DNA of 64,000 nt from contig NZ_CM001977.1 of the NCBI RefSeq assembly GCF_000406165.1, positions 3,514,273 to 3,578,272 of the forward strand, in the 5' to 3' direction. A program made the position numbers and the translations under genes. This document shows positions 35,518 through 45,561 of this stretch, piece by piece (position 1 is the first letter of the stretch; each line of letters opens with the position of its first letter). The notes under the pieces were generated by a model. It did not search any database, was not told the origin of the DNA, and saw nothing but the letters and a program-made list of their open reading frames with translations. The DNA comes from Dickeya zeae NCPPB 2538. Its GTDB lineage: Bacteria; Pseudomonadota; Gammaproteobacteria; Enterobacterales; Enterobacteriaceae.

Positions 35518-38286
35518 ATGACCAAATACAGTCTGCGCGCACGAATGATGATACTGATTCTGGCCCCAACCATGCTGATCGGGCTGTTGCTCAGTAGCTT
35601 TTTCGTCATCCACCGTTATAACCAGTTGCAGGAACAGTTGGCCGACGCGGGTGCCAGCATCATTAAACCGTTGGCCGCCAATAGCGCCTATGCGTTGACC
35701 CAACGACAGCCTGAATCGCTACGACAATTGGTCAACATGCTGCACCGCCATCACTCCGGCATTGTGCGCGCCATCAGCGTATTTGACGCCCGTAACCAGT
35801 TAATCGTCACCAGTAATCCGAACAACCCACACGCCTTGATGTTGCAGGTGCCGTCAGGCAGCCCGATGCCGACCACGCTGCAATTACAAGACGAAGGCGA
35901 AAGTCTGGTGTTGCAGATGCCTATCGAAAACGAAGGCCCGCTTGCCGCCAATTCACTGGTCAGTCGACAAACGCCATTAGGGTATGTGGCGGTCGAGCTG
36001 GATTTAAACACGATACGGTTACAGCAATACCGTGAGATGTTCATGGCCGCGATGCTGTTGCTGTTCTGCATGGGGGTGGCCATGTTGCTGGCCTATCGCC
36101 TGATGCGCGACGTGACAGCCCCCATTCGCAACATGGTGGAAACCGTAGACCGTATCCGTCGCGGCCAGTTGGACAGCCGGGTAGAAGGCCACATGCTGGG
36201 CGAGTTGGACATGCTGAAAAACGGCATCAACTCGATGGCGATGTCACTGACCGCCTACCATGAGGAAATGCAGCAAAACATCGACCAGGCAACGTATGAC
36301 CTGCGCGAAACGCTGGAACAGATGGAAATTCAAAACGTCGAGTTGGATTTGGCCAAAAAACGGGCACAGGAAGCTGCGCGCATTAAATCCGAATTTCTGG
36401 CTAACATGTCTCACGAACTGCGCACACCGCTCAACGGTGTTATCGGTTTTACCCGGCAGACGCTGAAAACCCAGCTCACGACCACCCAGAAGGACTATCT
36501 GCAAACCATTGAGCGTTCTGCTAACAATTTGCTCAACATCATCAACGACGTACTGGATTTCTCCAAGCTGGAAGCCGGGAAACTGGTGCTGGAGAACATC
36601 CCGTTTTCGCTGCACAACACACTTGATGAAGTGATCATGCTCTTAGCGCACACCGCCCATGAGAAAGGGCTGGAGTTGACACTCAACATTCAGCACGATG
36701 TGCCGGAACAATTCGTCGGCGATCCGCTGCGTTTGCAGCAAATCATTACCAATCTGCTGGGTAACGCCATCAAGTTTACCGAGCAGGGCAACATTGATAT
36801 CCGCATCGAGAAACGCAAACAGGAAAACCTGCAGGTATTACTGGAAATCCAGATTAAAGATACCGGCATCGGTATCGCCGAAGCGCAGCAGACCCAGTTA
36901 TTTCAGGCGTTTCGTCAGGCAGACACCAGCATTTCACGCCAGCACGGCGGCACCGGTTTGGGGCTGGTGATTACCCAGCGACTGGTTCGGGAGATGGGCG
37001 GCGATATCAGCTTCCACAGTAAGCTCAATCAGGGCACCACCTTCTGGTGCACCGTCAACCTGACATTGAATCCACATATGCTGGAACCGGATTATCACTT
37101 TGCGCCGTTGCAGGGTAAACATCTGGCCTACGTGGAAACCAACCCGGCGGCGGCGCAGGCGACGCTGGACATTCTGGTGCATACGCCGCTTACCGTTAGC
37201 TACAGCCCTACGCCTGAGCAATTGCCGGAGCGCACCTTCGATATCCTGCTGATAGGTGTACCGATCTACTATCGCAATACACTGCTGGATTTTACGCCGC
37301 AAATTCGTGATTTCTGCCGTCTGGCCTCCCGTGTCATTCTGGCGTTGCCCAGCCTGGCGGAAATAGAAGCCGAGCAACTGAAAGCGTTCGGCATTCATGC
37401 CAGTTTAAGCAAGCCTATCACCGCACCACGGCTCTTATCGCTGCTGCAAGACACCAACCTGTTTAGCCTGGATCAGCACGACGAGGTGCCAGCCCTGCCG
37501 CCGCCTGCCACATCGATCCAGCGTTTACCGCTCAGCGTGATGGCAGTCGATGACAACCCCGCCAACCTGAAGTTGATTGGTGCATTGCTGGAAGAACAGG
37601 TAGAAAACATCATTTTGTGTGAAAGCGGCGCGGATGCGATCGCCCGCGCTCAGGAAAACCGCCTCGATATCATCCTGATGGATATTCAAATGCCGGGTAT
37701 GGATGGTTTACAGGCCAGCGAACACATCCGGCGATTGCCGCAACACGCACACACCCCAATTGTAGCGGTCACGGCACATACCATGAGTGGAGAGCGTGAA
37801 GTGCTATTGCAGGCCGGTATGGATGATTACCTGTCCAAACCGATTGATGAACAGATGCTGCGCCAGACACTGCTGCACCATACCAGCAAGCCCGAGCCTG
37901 AATTGACCGTGCTGCCATCAACAATAACCACACCATCGCCACTGTCACTGGACTGGGACCTGGCATTACGGCAGGCCGCCAGCAAACCGGATCTGGCACG
38001 CGACCTGCTGGCGATGTTGCTCGACTTTCTCCCCGAAGTACGTGAGCAGATAAACGCGGTGCTGGCTGGCAACGCGCCGGATAATCTTGTCGATATCATT
38101 CATAAACTGCACGGCAGTTGCAGTTATAGCGGTGTGCCGCGACTCAAACAGATTTGCCACTACCTTGAACAGTCGCTACGCAAAGGCCTGCCCGTTGATG
38201 AGCTGGAGCCGGAATGGCTGGAATTGATGGATGAGATGACCAATGTGGAAAAGGCCGCACGCAAACGGCTTGAGATCTCTGCCTGA
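35518..38286 (+). CDS. barA: Hybrid sensor histidine kinase BarA/GacS
   Basis: Senses metabolic signals and phosphorylates the response regulator UvrY/GacA, acting on the CsrA system and, in soft-rot bacteria, on pectinase production. It is 922 residues. Two membrane segments lie near 10-31 and 178-198, with a periplasmic loop between. HAMP follows at about 200-250. The phospho-acceptor is His299 in MSHELRTPLNG, and the ATPase domain has NLLGNAIKFTE and GGTGLGLVI. A degenerate receiver is followed by a canonical receiver with Asp722 (LMDIQMPGMDG). The C-terminal HPt has His862 (HKLHGSC). The layout is unorthodox His-Asp-His as in E. coli. Confidence 0.98.
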   Translation: MTKYSLRARMMILILAPTMLIGLLLSSFFVIHRYNQLQEQLADAGASIIKPLAANSAYALTQRQPESLRQLVNMLHRHHSGIVRAISVFDARNQLIVTSNPNNPHALMLQVPSGSPMPTTLQLQDEGESLVLQMPIENEGPLAANSLVSRQTPLGYVAVELDLNTIRLQQYREMFMAAMLLLFCMGVAMLLAYRLMRDVTAPIRNMVETVDRIRRGQLDSRVEGHMLGELDMLKNGINSMAMSLTAYHEEMQQNIDQATYDLRETLEQMEIQNVELDLAKKRAQEAARIKSEFLANMSHELRTPLNGVIGFTRQTLKTQLTTTQKDYLQTIERSANNLLNIINDVLDFSKLEAGKLVLENIPFSLHNTLDEVIMLLAHTAHEKGLELTLNIQHDVPEQFVGDPLRLQQIITNLLGNAIKFTEQGNIDIRIEKRKQENLQVLLEIQIKDTGIGIAEAQQTQLFQAFRQADTSISRQHGGTGLGLVITQRLVREMGGDISFHSKLNQGTTFWCTVNLTLNPHMLEPDYHFAPLQGKHLAYVETNPAAAQATLDILVHTPLTVSYSPTPEQLPERTFDILLIGVPIYYRNTLLDFTPQIRDFCRLASRVILALPSLAEIEAEQLKAFGIHASLSKPITAPRLLSLLQDTNLFSLDQHDEVPALPPPATSIQRLPLSVMAVDDNPANLKLIGALLEEQVENIILCESGADAIARAQENRLDIILMDIQMPGMDGLQASEHIRRLPQHAHTPIVAVTAHTMSGEREVLLQAGMDDYLSKPIDEQMLRQTLLHHTSKPEPELTVLPSTITTPSPLSLDWDLALRQAASKPDLARDLLAMLLDFLPEVREQINAVLAGNAPDNLVDIIHKLHGSCSYSGVPRLKQICHYLEQSLRKGLPVDELEPEWLELMDEMTNVEKAARKRLEISA

Positions 38287-38411
38287 ATTCTTCACCGGGA
38301 AGCGTCATCAGGCTCGACAGCCGGGCTTCCCATCAGGCAGGCGTCGCAGACAAAGGCTGCGCCTGCCGGTTGATGAGCCGCCCTACTGACGGCTCGTGAT
38401 GAGTCAGTGGC

Positions 38412-39554
38412 TCAGGCTATCGTCTGTGCCAGTTTGATGGTGGCGGCGATATTGCGCGCCGTCATACGCACATTGCTGGCGGCATTATCCAACGCCTCCT
38501 CCAGCGAGCAAATGGTGTACAGCACGCTGAATACGGCATCGAGGCCATGATCGTGTACCACACCCACATCGGCCGTCAGGCTACCGGCAATGCCGATCAC
38601 CGGTTTATGGTAGCGCTTGGCGACAGACGCCACGCCAATCGGCACTTTTCCGTGAATGGTCTGGCTATCGATGCGGCCTTCACCGGTGATGACCAACGAT
38701 GCATCTTTGACCAGCTCATCCAGCCCCAGCGCCTCGGTCACAATCTCAATGCCCCGGCGCAACTCCGCGCCACAGAACGCCAGTAACGCCGCGCCCATGC
38801 CACCGGCAGCACCGGCACCCGGCACCGGCTCGACATCGATATCCAGGTCATGACGGATAACGCCGGCATAGTGCTGCAATGCCTGATCCAGCTGTTCTAC
38901 CATCGCTTCGCTGGCACCTTTTTGCGGCCCGAACACCGCTGAAGCCCCTTGCTTGCCGGTCAGTGGATTGGTGACATCACACGCGACTTCGAAACGACAC
39001 TGCTGAATACGCGGGTCAAGCGAACGGGTATCAATGTACGCCAGCCGGGCCAGCTCCGCGCCACCAAAGCCGATCGGCTGCTTCGCGTCATCCAGCAATT
39101 GCGCGCCCAACGCCTGCACCATCCCCGCGCCGCCATCATTGGTGGCGCTGCCGCCGATACCAATAATGCAGTGACGCACACCGTGGTCCAGCGCGCTGCG
39201 AATCAACTCGCCGGTGCCATAGCTGGTGGTCAGCAGCGGATTGCGCAGATGCGGTGGCACCCGTTCCAGTCCACTGGCGGCCGCCATCTCGATGAACGCC
39301 GTTTTTTCATCCCCTGACAGCCCAAAAAAGGCTTCGATATCATCGCCCAGCGGACCAGTGACGTTCACTCTGATGATTTTACCGCGGGTTGCCGCCACCA
39401 TGGCCTCCACGGTTCCCTCTCCCCCATCGGCGACCGGCAGTTTCACATAGCTGGCGTCGGGGAACACTTCCCGAAAACCGGCCTCAATCTGCGTCGCCAC
39501 TTCCTGGGCGGATAAGCTCTCTTTGTAAGAATCCGGTGCGATAACTATTTTCAT
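38412..39554 (-). CDS. garK: Glycerate 2-kinase GarK
   Basis: Phosphorylates D-glycerate to 2-phosphoglycerate, the last step of glucarate/galactarate breakdown. It is 380 residues (381 in E. coli GarK). Family features include the N-terminus IAPDSYKESLSA, LPVADGGEGTVEA, IGGSATNDGGAGM and the C-terminal VITGEGRIDSQTIHGKVP. It is last in the gudP-gudX-gudD-garL-garR-garK string and convergent with barA. The 125 bases between them contain only weak stem-loops. Confidence 0.96.
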   Translation of the reverse strand: MKIVIAPDSYKESLSAQEVATQIEAGFREVFPDASYVKLPVADGGEGTVEAMVAATRGKIIRVNVTGPLGDDIEAFFGLSGDEKTAFIEMAAASGLERVPPHLRNPLLTTSYGTGELIRSALDHGVRHCIIGIGGSATNDGGAGMVQALGAQLLDDAKQPIGFGGAELARLAYIDTRSLDPRIQQCRFEVACDVTNPLTGKQGASAVFGPQKGASEAMVEQLDQALQHYAGVIRHDLDIDVEPVPGAGAAGGMGAALLAFCGAELRRGIEIVTEALGLDELVKDASLVITGEGRIDSQTIHGKVPIGVASVAKRYHKPVIGIAGSLTADVGVVHDHGLDAVFSVLYTICSLEEALDNAASNVRMTARNIAATIKLAQTIA

Positions 39555-39654
39555 AAACGACTCGCGTCATCAACTACCCGCGCTGCAGAACCGGCGCTAA
39601 TCAAAATGTTCCGTCAACCAGGCGGCGCGCGTGATACCGACGCCGCCTTGTCGA

Positions 39655-40539
39655 CTACCGAGTGACTTCCACTTTCGCCAGCTTCTCATAATAACGAGCC
39701 AGCGCACTGTGATCGGCACCGCCCAGATCATCGGCTTTCAGTGCCTGCATCATTTCCATCACAGCAGCGGTCAGCGGCAATTGCGCCCCAACGCCATGAG
39801 AGGTATCCAGCGCGTTCGCCAAATCTTTGATATGCAGATCGATGCGGAAACCGGGTTTGAAGTTGCGGTCCATGACCATGGGCGCTTTGGCATCCAGCAC
39901 GGTACTGCCCGCCAGACCACCGCGAATCGCCTGATACACCAGGTCTGGATTGACGCCCGCTTTGGTTGCCAGCACCAGTGCTTCTGACATGGCGGCGATA
40001 TTCAGCGCCACAATGACCTGATTCGCCAGCTTGGTAACGTTACCGGCACCAATGTCACCGGTGTGTACCACTGAACCGGCCATCGCCTTCATCACGTCGT
40101 AGCAACGATCAAACACCGCTTTATCGCCGCCCACCATCACCGACAGCGTACCGTCGATCGCTTTCGGTTCACCGCCGCTGACCGGAGCATCCAGCATCTC
40201 GACGCCTTTTTCTGCCAGCGCTACGGCAATTTCACGGCTGGCCAACGGCGCGATAGAACTCATGTCGATAACGATAGCGCCTTTGCGTGCGCCTTCGATC
40301 ACGCCGTTCTCACCCAGTACCACCTCTTTTACGTGAGGCGAGTTCGGCAGCATGGTAATGATGATATCGCTCTGCTCGGCGATGGCTTTCGGCGTTGCCG
40401 CCGCGCTAGCACCCGCTGCGGTCACTTCGGCAACGGCTTCACTATTTCTGTCCAGCACCACCAATGAATAACCCGCTTTAATCAGGTTTTTGCTCATCGG
40501 TTTGCCCATGATACCCAGTCCAATAAAACCAATTTTCAT
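39655..40539 (-). CDS. garR: 2-hydroxy-3-oxopropionate (tartronate semialdehyde) reductase GarR
   Basis: Reduces tartronate semialdehyde to D-glycerate with NAD(P)H. From the ATG ending at 40539 it is 294 residues, the E. coli length; an upstream start would add seven residues. The Rossmann motif GFIGLGIMGKPM is at residues 4-15, DAPVSGGEPKA near 120, and the catalytic Lys region GNVTKLANQVIVALN near 165-180. It sits between garL and garK. Confidence 0.97.
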   Translation of the reverse strand: MKIGFIGLGIMGKPMSKNLIKAGYSLVVLDRNSEAVAEVTAAGASAAATPKAIAEQSDIIITMLPNSPHVKEVVLGENGVIEGARKGAIVIDMSSIAPLASREIAVALAEKGVEMLDAPVSGGEPKAIDGTLSVMVGGDKAVFDRCYDVMKAMAGSVVHTGDIGAGNVTKLANQVIVALNIAAMSEALVLATKAGVNPDLVYQAIRGGLAGSTVLDAKAPMVMDRNFKPGFRIDLHIKDLANALDTSHGVGAQLPLTAAVMEMMQALKADDLGGADHSALARYYEKLAKVEVTR

Positions 40540-40613
40540 TGCGATAACCTCGTTGTCCATTCAGTGACATGGTCAGATATGTTGACGGCCGATGCGGCCC
40601 TGATTAATCCGAA

Positions 40614-41384
40614 TTACTTTTTGAATTTGTCGCACAATGCCTGTGTGGCACCACGGAACACCCCCAGGTCGCTGCCAACGGCAACAAAACGGGCACCCCA
40701 TTCCAGATAACGACGCGCGTCTGCTTCCACTGGCGCGAGAATACCGCTCGGTTTGCCGTGGGCGGCCGCACGCTCAAAAATGTGGCGAATGACTTTCTGC
40801 ACTTCCGGGTGATTCGGCTGGCCCAGATACCCGAGTGCTGCCGACAGGTCACCGGGGCCGACGAAGATACCGTCCACACCATCGACGGCGGCAATCGCGT
40901 CCAGGTTGTCCACCCCTTCCTGTGTTTCTATCTGCACCAGCACGGTAATGTTGTCGTTAATGGTGGCAAAGTAGTCCGGCTCAGTGCCGTAAGCATTGCT
41001 GCGATGGCCGACCGATACACCACGAATCCCCGCAGGCGGGTAACGGGTTGATGCGACGGCACGAATGGCTTCTTCTTCGGTTTCCACAAAAGGAATCAGG
41101 AAGTTGTAGAAACCGATATCCAGCAACCGTTTGATAATCACCGGTTCATTACAGGGCGGACGCACCACCGGCGCGCTGTGGCTGCCTTTGAGCGCCATCA
41201 GTTGCGGAATAAAGGTGTTGATGTCGTTCGGCGCGTGTTCGCCGTCCAGTACCAGCCAGTCAAACCCTGCCAGCCCCAATACCTCGGTGGAAATCGGATT
41301 AGCCAGCGCACACCAGCAACCGATCAGGGTATTGCCCTGACGTAAATCCTGGCGAAATTGGTTAGGCAACAGTGGCGTCTTCAT
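40614..41384 (-). CDS. garL: 5-keto-4-deoxy-D-glucarate aldolase GarL
   Basis: Cleaves 5-keto-4-deoxy-D-glucarate to pyruvate and tartronate semialdehyde. It is 256 residues, equal to E. coli. HpcH/HpaI family motifs are DWLVLDGEHAPND near residue 45, VQIETQEGVDN with the metal-binding Glu, and VDGIFVGPGDLSAALG. It lies 86 bases downstream of gudD with a stem-loop in the gap. Confidence 0.97.
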   Translation of the reverse strand: MKTPLLPNQFRQDLRQGNTLIGCWCALANPISTEVLGLAGFDWLVLDGEHAPNDINTFIPQLMALKGSHSAPVVRPPCNEPVIIKRLLDIGFYNFLIPFVETEEEAIRAVASTRYPPAGIRGVSVGHRSNAYGTEPDYFATINDNITVLVQIETQEGVDNLDAIAAVDGVDGIFVGPGDLSAALGYLGQPNHPEVQKVIRHIFERAAAHGKPSGILAPVEADARRYLEWGARFVAVGSDLGVFRGATQALCDKFKK

Positions 41385-41405
41385 GTTTTGTCCTTACTCT
41401 TTACC

Positions 41406-41429
41406 GCGCCGCCCCGGATGAAGCGGCGC
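41406..41429. other. Stem-loop between gudD and garL
   Basis: The arms gcgccgc and gcggcgc form a perfect 7-base GC stem around a 10-base loop. No T-run follows, so it is more likely an intercistronic mRNA-stabilising or processing structure than a terminator. Confidence 0.4.
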
Positions 41430-41470
41430 TCTTCATTAACAACCTACGATAATTAACGAACCGTGATGGA

Positions 41471-42811
41471 TTAACGGACCAGACAAGGACGTTTGTTATC
41501 GAACGTCCAGTTAGGGATCAGGTACTGCATGCCTACGGCGTCGTTACGTGCGCCTAATCCCATGTTTTTATACAGCTCATGGGCTTTCATGACCTGTTCC
41601 ATATCCAGCTCGACACCCAGACCCGGTTTCTTCGGTACTTCCACCATGCCGCCGACAATCTGCAACGGTTCTTTGGTCAGGCGCTGGTTGCCCTCCTGCC
41701 AAATCCAGTGCGTATCAATAGCCGTAATACGGCCCGGCGCTGCCGCTGCCACGTGGGTGAACATCGCCAGTGAAATATCAAAGTGGTTATTGGAGTGAGA
41801 ACCCCAGGTCAGGCCCCATTCATGGCACATCTGCGCCACACGCACGGATCCTTGCATGGTCCAGAAATGCGGATCCGCCAACGGGATATCCACAGATTGC
41901 AGGGAAATGGTGTGCCCCATCTGCCGCCAGTCGGTAGCGATCATGTTGGTAGCGGTAGGTAAACCGGTGGCGCGACGGAACTCTGCCATCACTTCGCGAC
42001 CGGAGAAACCCTGCTCGGCACCACACGGGTCTTCCGCGTAAGCCAGCACACCGCGTAGCTGTTTACCGAGGCGAATCGCCTCTTCCAGTGACCAGGCACC
42101 GTTCGGGTCGAGCGTAATACGTGCCTGCGGGAAGCGTTTAGCCAGCGCGGTTACCGCTTCGGCCTCTTCGCTACCGGCCAGCACGCCGCCTTTGAGTTTG
42201 AAATCGTTGAAGCCGTATTTCTCGTACGCGGCTTCCGCCAGACGCACCACCGTTTCCGGCGTCAGTGCTTCTTCGTGGCGCAGGCGATACCAGTCACATT
42301 TGTCATTCGGCTGGCTCTGGTACGGCAGGTCGGTCTTGTTGCGATCGCCGATATAGAACAGGTAACCGAGCATTTCTACCGCGTCACGCTGCTGACCGTC
42401 GCCCAGCAACGCTGCCACCGGTACATTCAGGAACTGCCCCAGCAGGTCCAGCATGGCGGCTTCGATACCGGTGACCACGTGAATGGTGGTACGCAGGTCG
42501 AAGGTTTGCAGGCCACGGCCGGAGGCATCGCGGTCGGCAAACTGGTTGCGTACCGCCGTCATCACGTTTTTGTATTCGCCTAACGTTTTACCCACCACCA
42601 GCGCCGCGGCGTCTTCCAGCGTCTGGCGGATCTTCTCGCCGCCCGGGATTTCCCCCACGCCGGTATGACCCGCGTTGTCATTGATGATCACGATATTACG
42701 GGTGAAGTACGGCGCGTGCGCCCCGCTGAGGTTCAGCAACATGCTGTCGTGCCCGGCAACAGGGATCACCTGCATACTGGTAATAACCGGGGTAGAACTT
42801 TGCGACGTCAT
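41471..42811 (-). CDS. gudD: Glucarate dehydratase GudD
   Basis: Dehydrates D-glucarate (and L-idarate) to 5-keto-4-deoxy-D-glucarate. It is 446 residues, identical in length to E. coli GudD. As an enolase-superfamily member it shows the Lys motif FKLKGGVL, the metal ligands in LDPNGAW, YAEDPCG and ATNMIATD, and the catalytic His region SHSNNHFDIS. It lies 15 bases downstream of its paralogue gudX, from which it probably arose by tandem duplication. Confidence 0.97.
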   Translation of the reverse strand: MTSQSSTPVITSMQVIPVAGHDSMLLNLSGAHAPYFTRNIVIINDNAGHTGVGEIPGGEKIRQTLEDAAALVVGKTLGEYKNVMTAVRNQFADRDASGRGLQTFDLRTTIHVVTGIEAAMLDLLGQFLNVPVAALLGDGQQRDAVEMLGYLFYIGDRNKTDLPYQSQPNDKCDWYRLRHEEALTPETVVRLAEAAYEKYGFNDFKLKGGVLAGSEEAEAVTALAKRFPQARITLDPNGAWSLEEAIRLGKQLRGVLAYAEDPCGAEQGFSGREVMAEFRRATGLPTATNMIATDWRQMGHTISLQSVDIPLADPHFWTMQGSVRVAQMCHEWGLTWGSHSNNHFDISLAMFTHVAAAAPGRITAIDTHWIWQEGNQRLTKEPLQIVGGMVEVPKKPGLGVELDMEQVMKAHELYKNMGLGARNDAVGMQYLIPNWTFDNKRPCLVR

Positions 42812-42826
42812 GGTAATTTCCTTCTG

Positions 42827-44188
42827 TTAAAACGTAGAATTCTTGGGTAACTCGCGTCCGAATACCGGGCGTTTGCGATCAAATTTCCAGCCGGGGATCA
42901 GGTACTGCATCGCCGCCGCGTCATTACGCGCACCGCTCGGCAGTTTTTTATGCAGCTCATGAGCTTTCATCACCTGCGCCATATCCAGCTCAATGCCCAG
43001 GCCTGGACGGTCCGGCACCTTAATTTTGCCATTAATGATTTGCAGCGGCTCTTTGGTCAGGTGCTGGCCTTCCTGCCAGATCCAGTGGGTGTCGATAGCG
43101 GTCGGTTTGCCCGGCACCGCCGCCCCCACATGGGTAAACATCGCCAGCGAAATATCGAAGTGGTTATTGGAGTGACAACCCCAGGTCAGCCCCCACTCGT
43201 CACACAGTTGTGCAACCCGTACCGCACCGTGCATGGTCCAGAAGTGCGGGTCTGCCAGCGGGATATCTACCGCCTGCAACATCACCGCGTGGCTCATCTC
43301 ACGCCAGTTGGTCGCAATCATGTTGGTCGCGACCGGCAGCCCAGTGGCACGACGGAACTCCGCCATCACTTCACGGCCGGAGAAACCTTGCTCCGCACCG
43401 CAGGGGTCTTCTGCGTAGGTCAGCACATCATTGAGGCCTTTGCACAAACCTATCGCTTCATCAAGCAGCCAGGCACCGTTCGGGTCTACCGTGATACGGG
43501 CATCGGGGAAGCGCTTTTTCAATGCCTTCACGGCGTCGATTTCCAGCTCGCCCGGCAGTACGCCACCTTTTAGTTTGAAGTCTTTGAAACCGTAACGATC
43601 GGCCGCCGCTTCCGCTAACCGCACCACCGATGCGCTGTCCATCGCCTGCTGATGGCGCAGGTGATACCACGGGTGTTTACCCTGTTCGCCTGCCAGATAG
43701 GGCAAATCGGTTTTAGTGCGATCACCGATATAGAACAGGTAACCCAGCACGGTGACTTCGTCGCGCTGTTTACCCGGCCCCAACAATTCGGCGACAGGCA
43801 CATTCAGGTGCTGCCCCAACAGGTCCAGCAGGGCGGCTTCCAGTGCGGCGACAGCGTTGACCCGCAGTTCGAACGTCCAGGCGCCTTTGCCGAACGAGTC
43901 GAAATCCGAAGACTGGTTGCCTTTGTGAACCTGATGCACCAGGTGGTTCATACGTGCAACCTGTGCCCCCACGACCTGTGATGTCATCGCCGTCAGCGTG
44001 TTGTAAATCACCTCGCCGCCGGGTGCTTCACCAACGCCGGTGTGACCGGCGTTGTCTTTGAGAATCACGATATTGCGGGTGAAATAGGCCCCGTGAGCAC
44101 CGCCAATATTGAGTAACATGCTGTCATAGCCCGCAACGGGGATGACGGTCATCTCGGTAATAACAGGGGTATCTTGCGTACTGCTCAT
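42827..44188 (-). CDS. gudX: Glucarate dehydratase-related protein GudX
   Basis: Paralogue of GudD encoded next to it, as in E. coli. The E. coli protein has little or no glucarate dehydratase activity and its role is unclear. From the ATG ending at 44188 it is 453 residues; AAGGA lies 8-9 bases upstream, so this is preferred over 44209, which overlaps the gudP stop. Enolase-family motifs FKLKGGVLPGE, VDPNGAWLLDEA and CHSNNHFDIS are all kept, so loss of activity cannot be told from these residues. Confidence 0.93.
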   Translation of the reverse strand: MSSTQDTPVITEMTVIPVAGYDSMLLNIGGAHGAYFTRNIVILKDNAGHTGVGEAPGGEVIYNTLTAMTSQVVGAQVARMNHLVHQVHKGNQSSDFDSFGKGAWTFELRVNAVAALEAALLDLLGQHLNVPVAELLGPGKQRDEVTVLGYLFYIGDRTKTDLPYLAGEQGKHPWYHLRHQQAMDSASVVRLAEAAADRYGFKDFKLKGGVLPGELEIDAVKALKKRFPDARITVDPNGAWLLDEAIGLCKGLNDVLTYAEDPCGAEQGFSGREVMAEFRRATGLPVATNMIATNWREMSHAVMLQAVDIPLADPHFWTMHGAVRVAQLCDEWGLTWGCHSNNHFDISLAMFTHVGAAVPGKPTAIDTHWIWQEGQHLTKEPLQIINGKIKVPDRPGLGIELDMAQVMKAHELHKKLPSGARNDAAAMQYLIPGWKFDRKRPVFGRELPKNSTF

Positions 44189-44208
44189 TTTCTCGTCCTT
44201 ACCCGGCA

Positions 44209-45561
44209 TCAGTGGGGTTTATAAGGTTTCAGTTCGATACGTTTGATGTCCTGCACAATGAATAGGAAGCTCAGAATCGCCACCAACGCATGGATACCGA
44301 CGTAGATCAGGCCGCCGTTGAACGAGCCGGTACTGCCAACGATATAACCGATGGCAATCGGCGTAACGATGCCGGAGATATTGCCGAACATGTTGAACAG
44401 GCCACCGCTCAGACCACTGATTTCCTTCGGTGCCGTATCCGCCATCACCGCCCAGCCCAGCGCGCCGATGCCTTTGCCGAAAAACGCCGCGGCCATCACC
44501 GCGATCACTACCCATTCCGTAGTGACGTAGTTACAAATCACCATCGACATGGAGAGCATCATACCCAGCACGATCGGCGTTTTGCGGGCGAGGGTCAGCG
44601 ATTGGGTGCGACGCATCAGGTAATCGGAAATTACGCCGCCCAGCACGCCGCCGACAAACCCGCAAATGGCCGGTATTGATGCCACAAACCCGGCTTTTAA
44701 AATCGACATGCCGCGAGCCTGAACCAGATACACCGGAAACCAGGTAATAAAGAAATAAGTCAGCGCATTGATGCAATATTGGCCAAGATAGACGCCCATC
44801 ATCATGCGGGAGGTCAGTAATTGTTTAATCTGGTGCCACTTCTCACCGCGAGCGACGTCTTTTTTCGCGGCTGACGCATCCATGTTGATCAGTGCGCCAC
44901 CCGCTTCGATGTATTCCAGCTCGGCTTTATTCACACCCGGGTGATCTTTCGGGTCATGAATCACTTTCAGCCACAGGAAACTGATAACCATACCCAGGCC
45001 GCCCATGAACCAGAACACGTGCGCCCAGCCCACTTCATGCGTCAGCCAGCCCATGATGGGGGCGAAGATAACGGTGGCGAAATACTGCGCGGAGTTGAAG
45101 ATGGCGACAGCGGTACCACGTTCTTGCGCCGGGAACCAGGCCGCCACAATACGGCTGTTACCAGGGAAAGACGGGGATTCACACAGCCCCACCATGAAGC
45201 GCAACATAAACAGGGAAATGACGATGGCCGAGCCGTGGAAGAGATCCACAAACCCTTGCAGCAGGGTAAACAGCGACCAGGTGAAAATACTCCAGAAGTA
45301 AACCCGCTTTGAACCAAAACGGTCCAGCAGCCAGCCGCCGGGGATTTGACCTATGACATAAGCCCAGGAGAACGCGGAGAAGATATAGCCCATGCCAACG
45401 GCATCAAGACCAATTTCTTTGGACATGGCGGAACCGGCGATAGAAATCGTGGCTCGGTCGCCATAGTTGAATGACGTGACAATGAACAGCATCACGACAA
45501 TCCAGTAACGGGCGTTGGTTTTCTTTTGTAGTACGCCTGCTGCTGTGCTGACGGTATTCAT
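44209..45561 (-). CDS. gudP: Glucarate/galactarate MFS transporter GudP
   Basis: Inner-membrane aldarate:proton symporter of the anion-cation symporter family. It is 450 residues with about twelve membrane segments and the family motif NYGDRATISIAGSAM in the first segment, then GWLLDRFGSKRVYFWS. It is first in the six-gene catabolic string and probably supplies both glucarate and galactarate, as no garP is present in the window. Divergent from garD across a 701-base region. Confidence 0.96.
   Translation of the reverse strand: MNTVSTAAGVLQKKTNARYWIVVMLFIVTSFNYGDRATISIAGSAMSKEIGLDAVGMGYIFSAFSWAYVIGQIPGGWLLDRFGSKRVYFWSIFTWSLFTLLQGFVDLFHGSAIVISLFMLRFMVGLCESPSFPGNSRIVAAWFPAQERGTAVAIFNSAQYFATVIFAPIMGWLTHEVGWAHVFWFMGGLGMVISFLWLKVIHDPKDHPGVNKAELEYIEAGGALINMDASAAKKDVARGEKWHQIKQLLTSRMMMGVYLGQYCINALTYFFITWFPVYLVQARGMSILKAGFVASIPAICGFVGGVLGGVISDYLMRRTQSLTLARKTPIVLGMMLSMSMVICNYVTTEWVVIAVMAAAFFGKGIGALGWAVMADTAPKEISGLSGGLFNMFGNISGIVTPIAIGYIVGSTGSFNGGLIYVGIHALVAILSFLFIVQDIKRIELKPYKPH

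Noticed and set aside
38290..38410. GC-rich stem-loops between barA and garK as terminators
   Set aside because: The stems are interrupted and no T-run follows on either strand.
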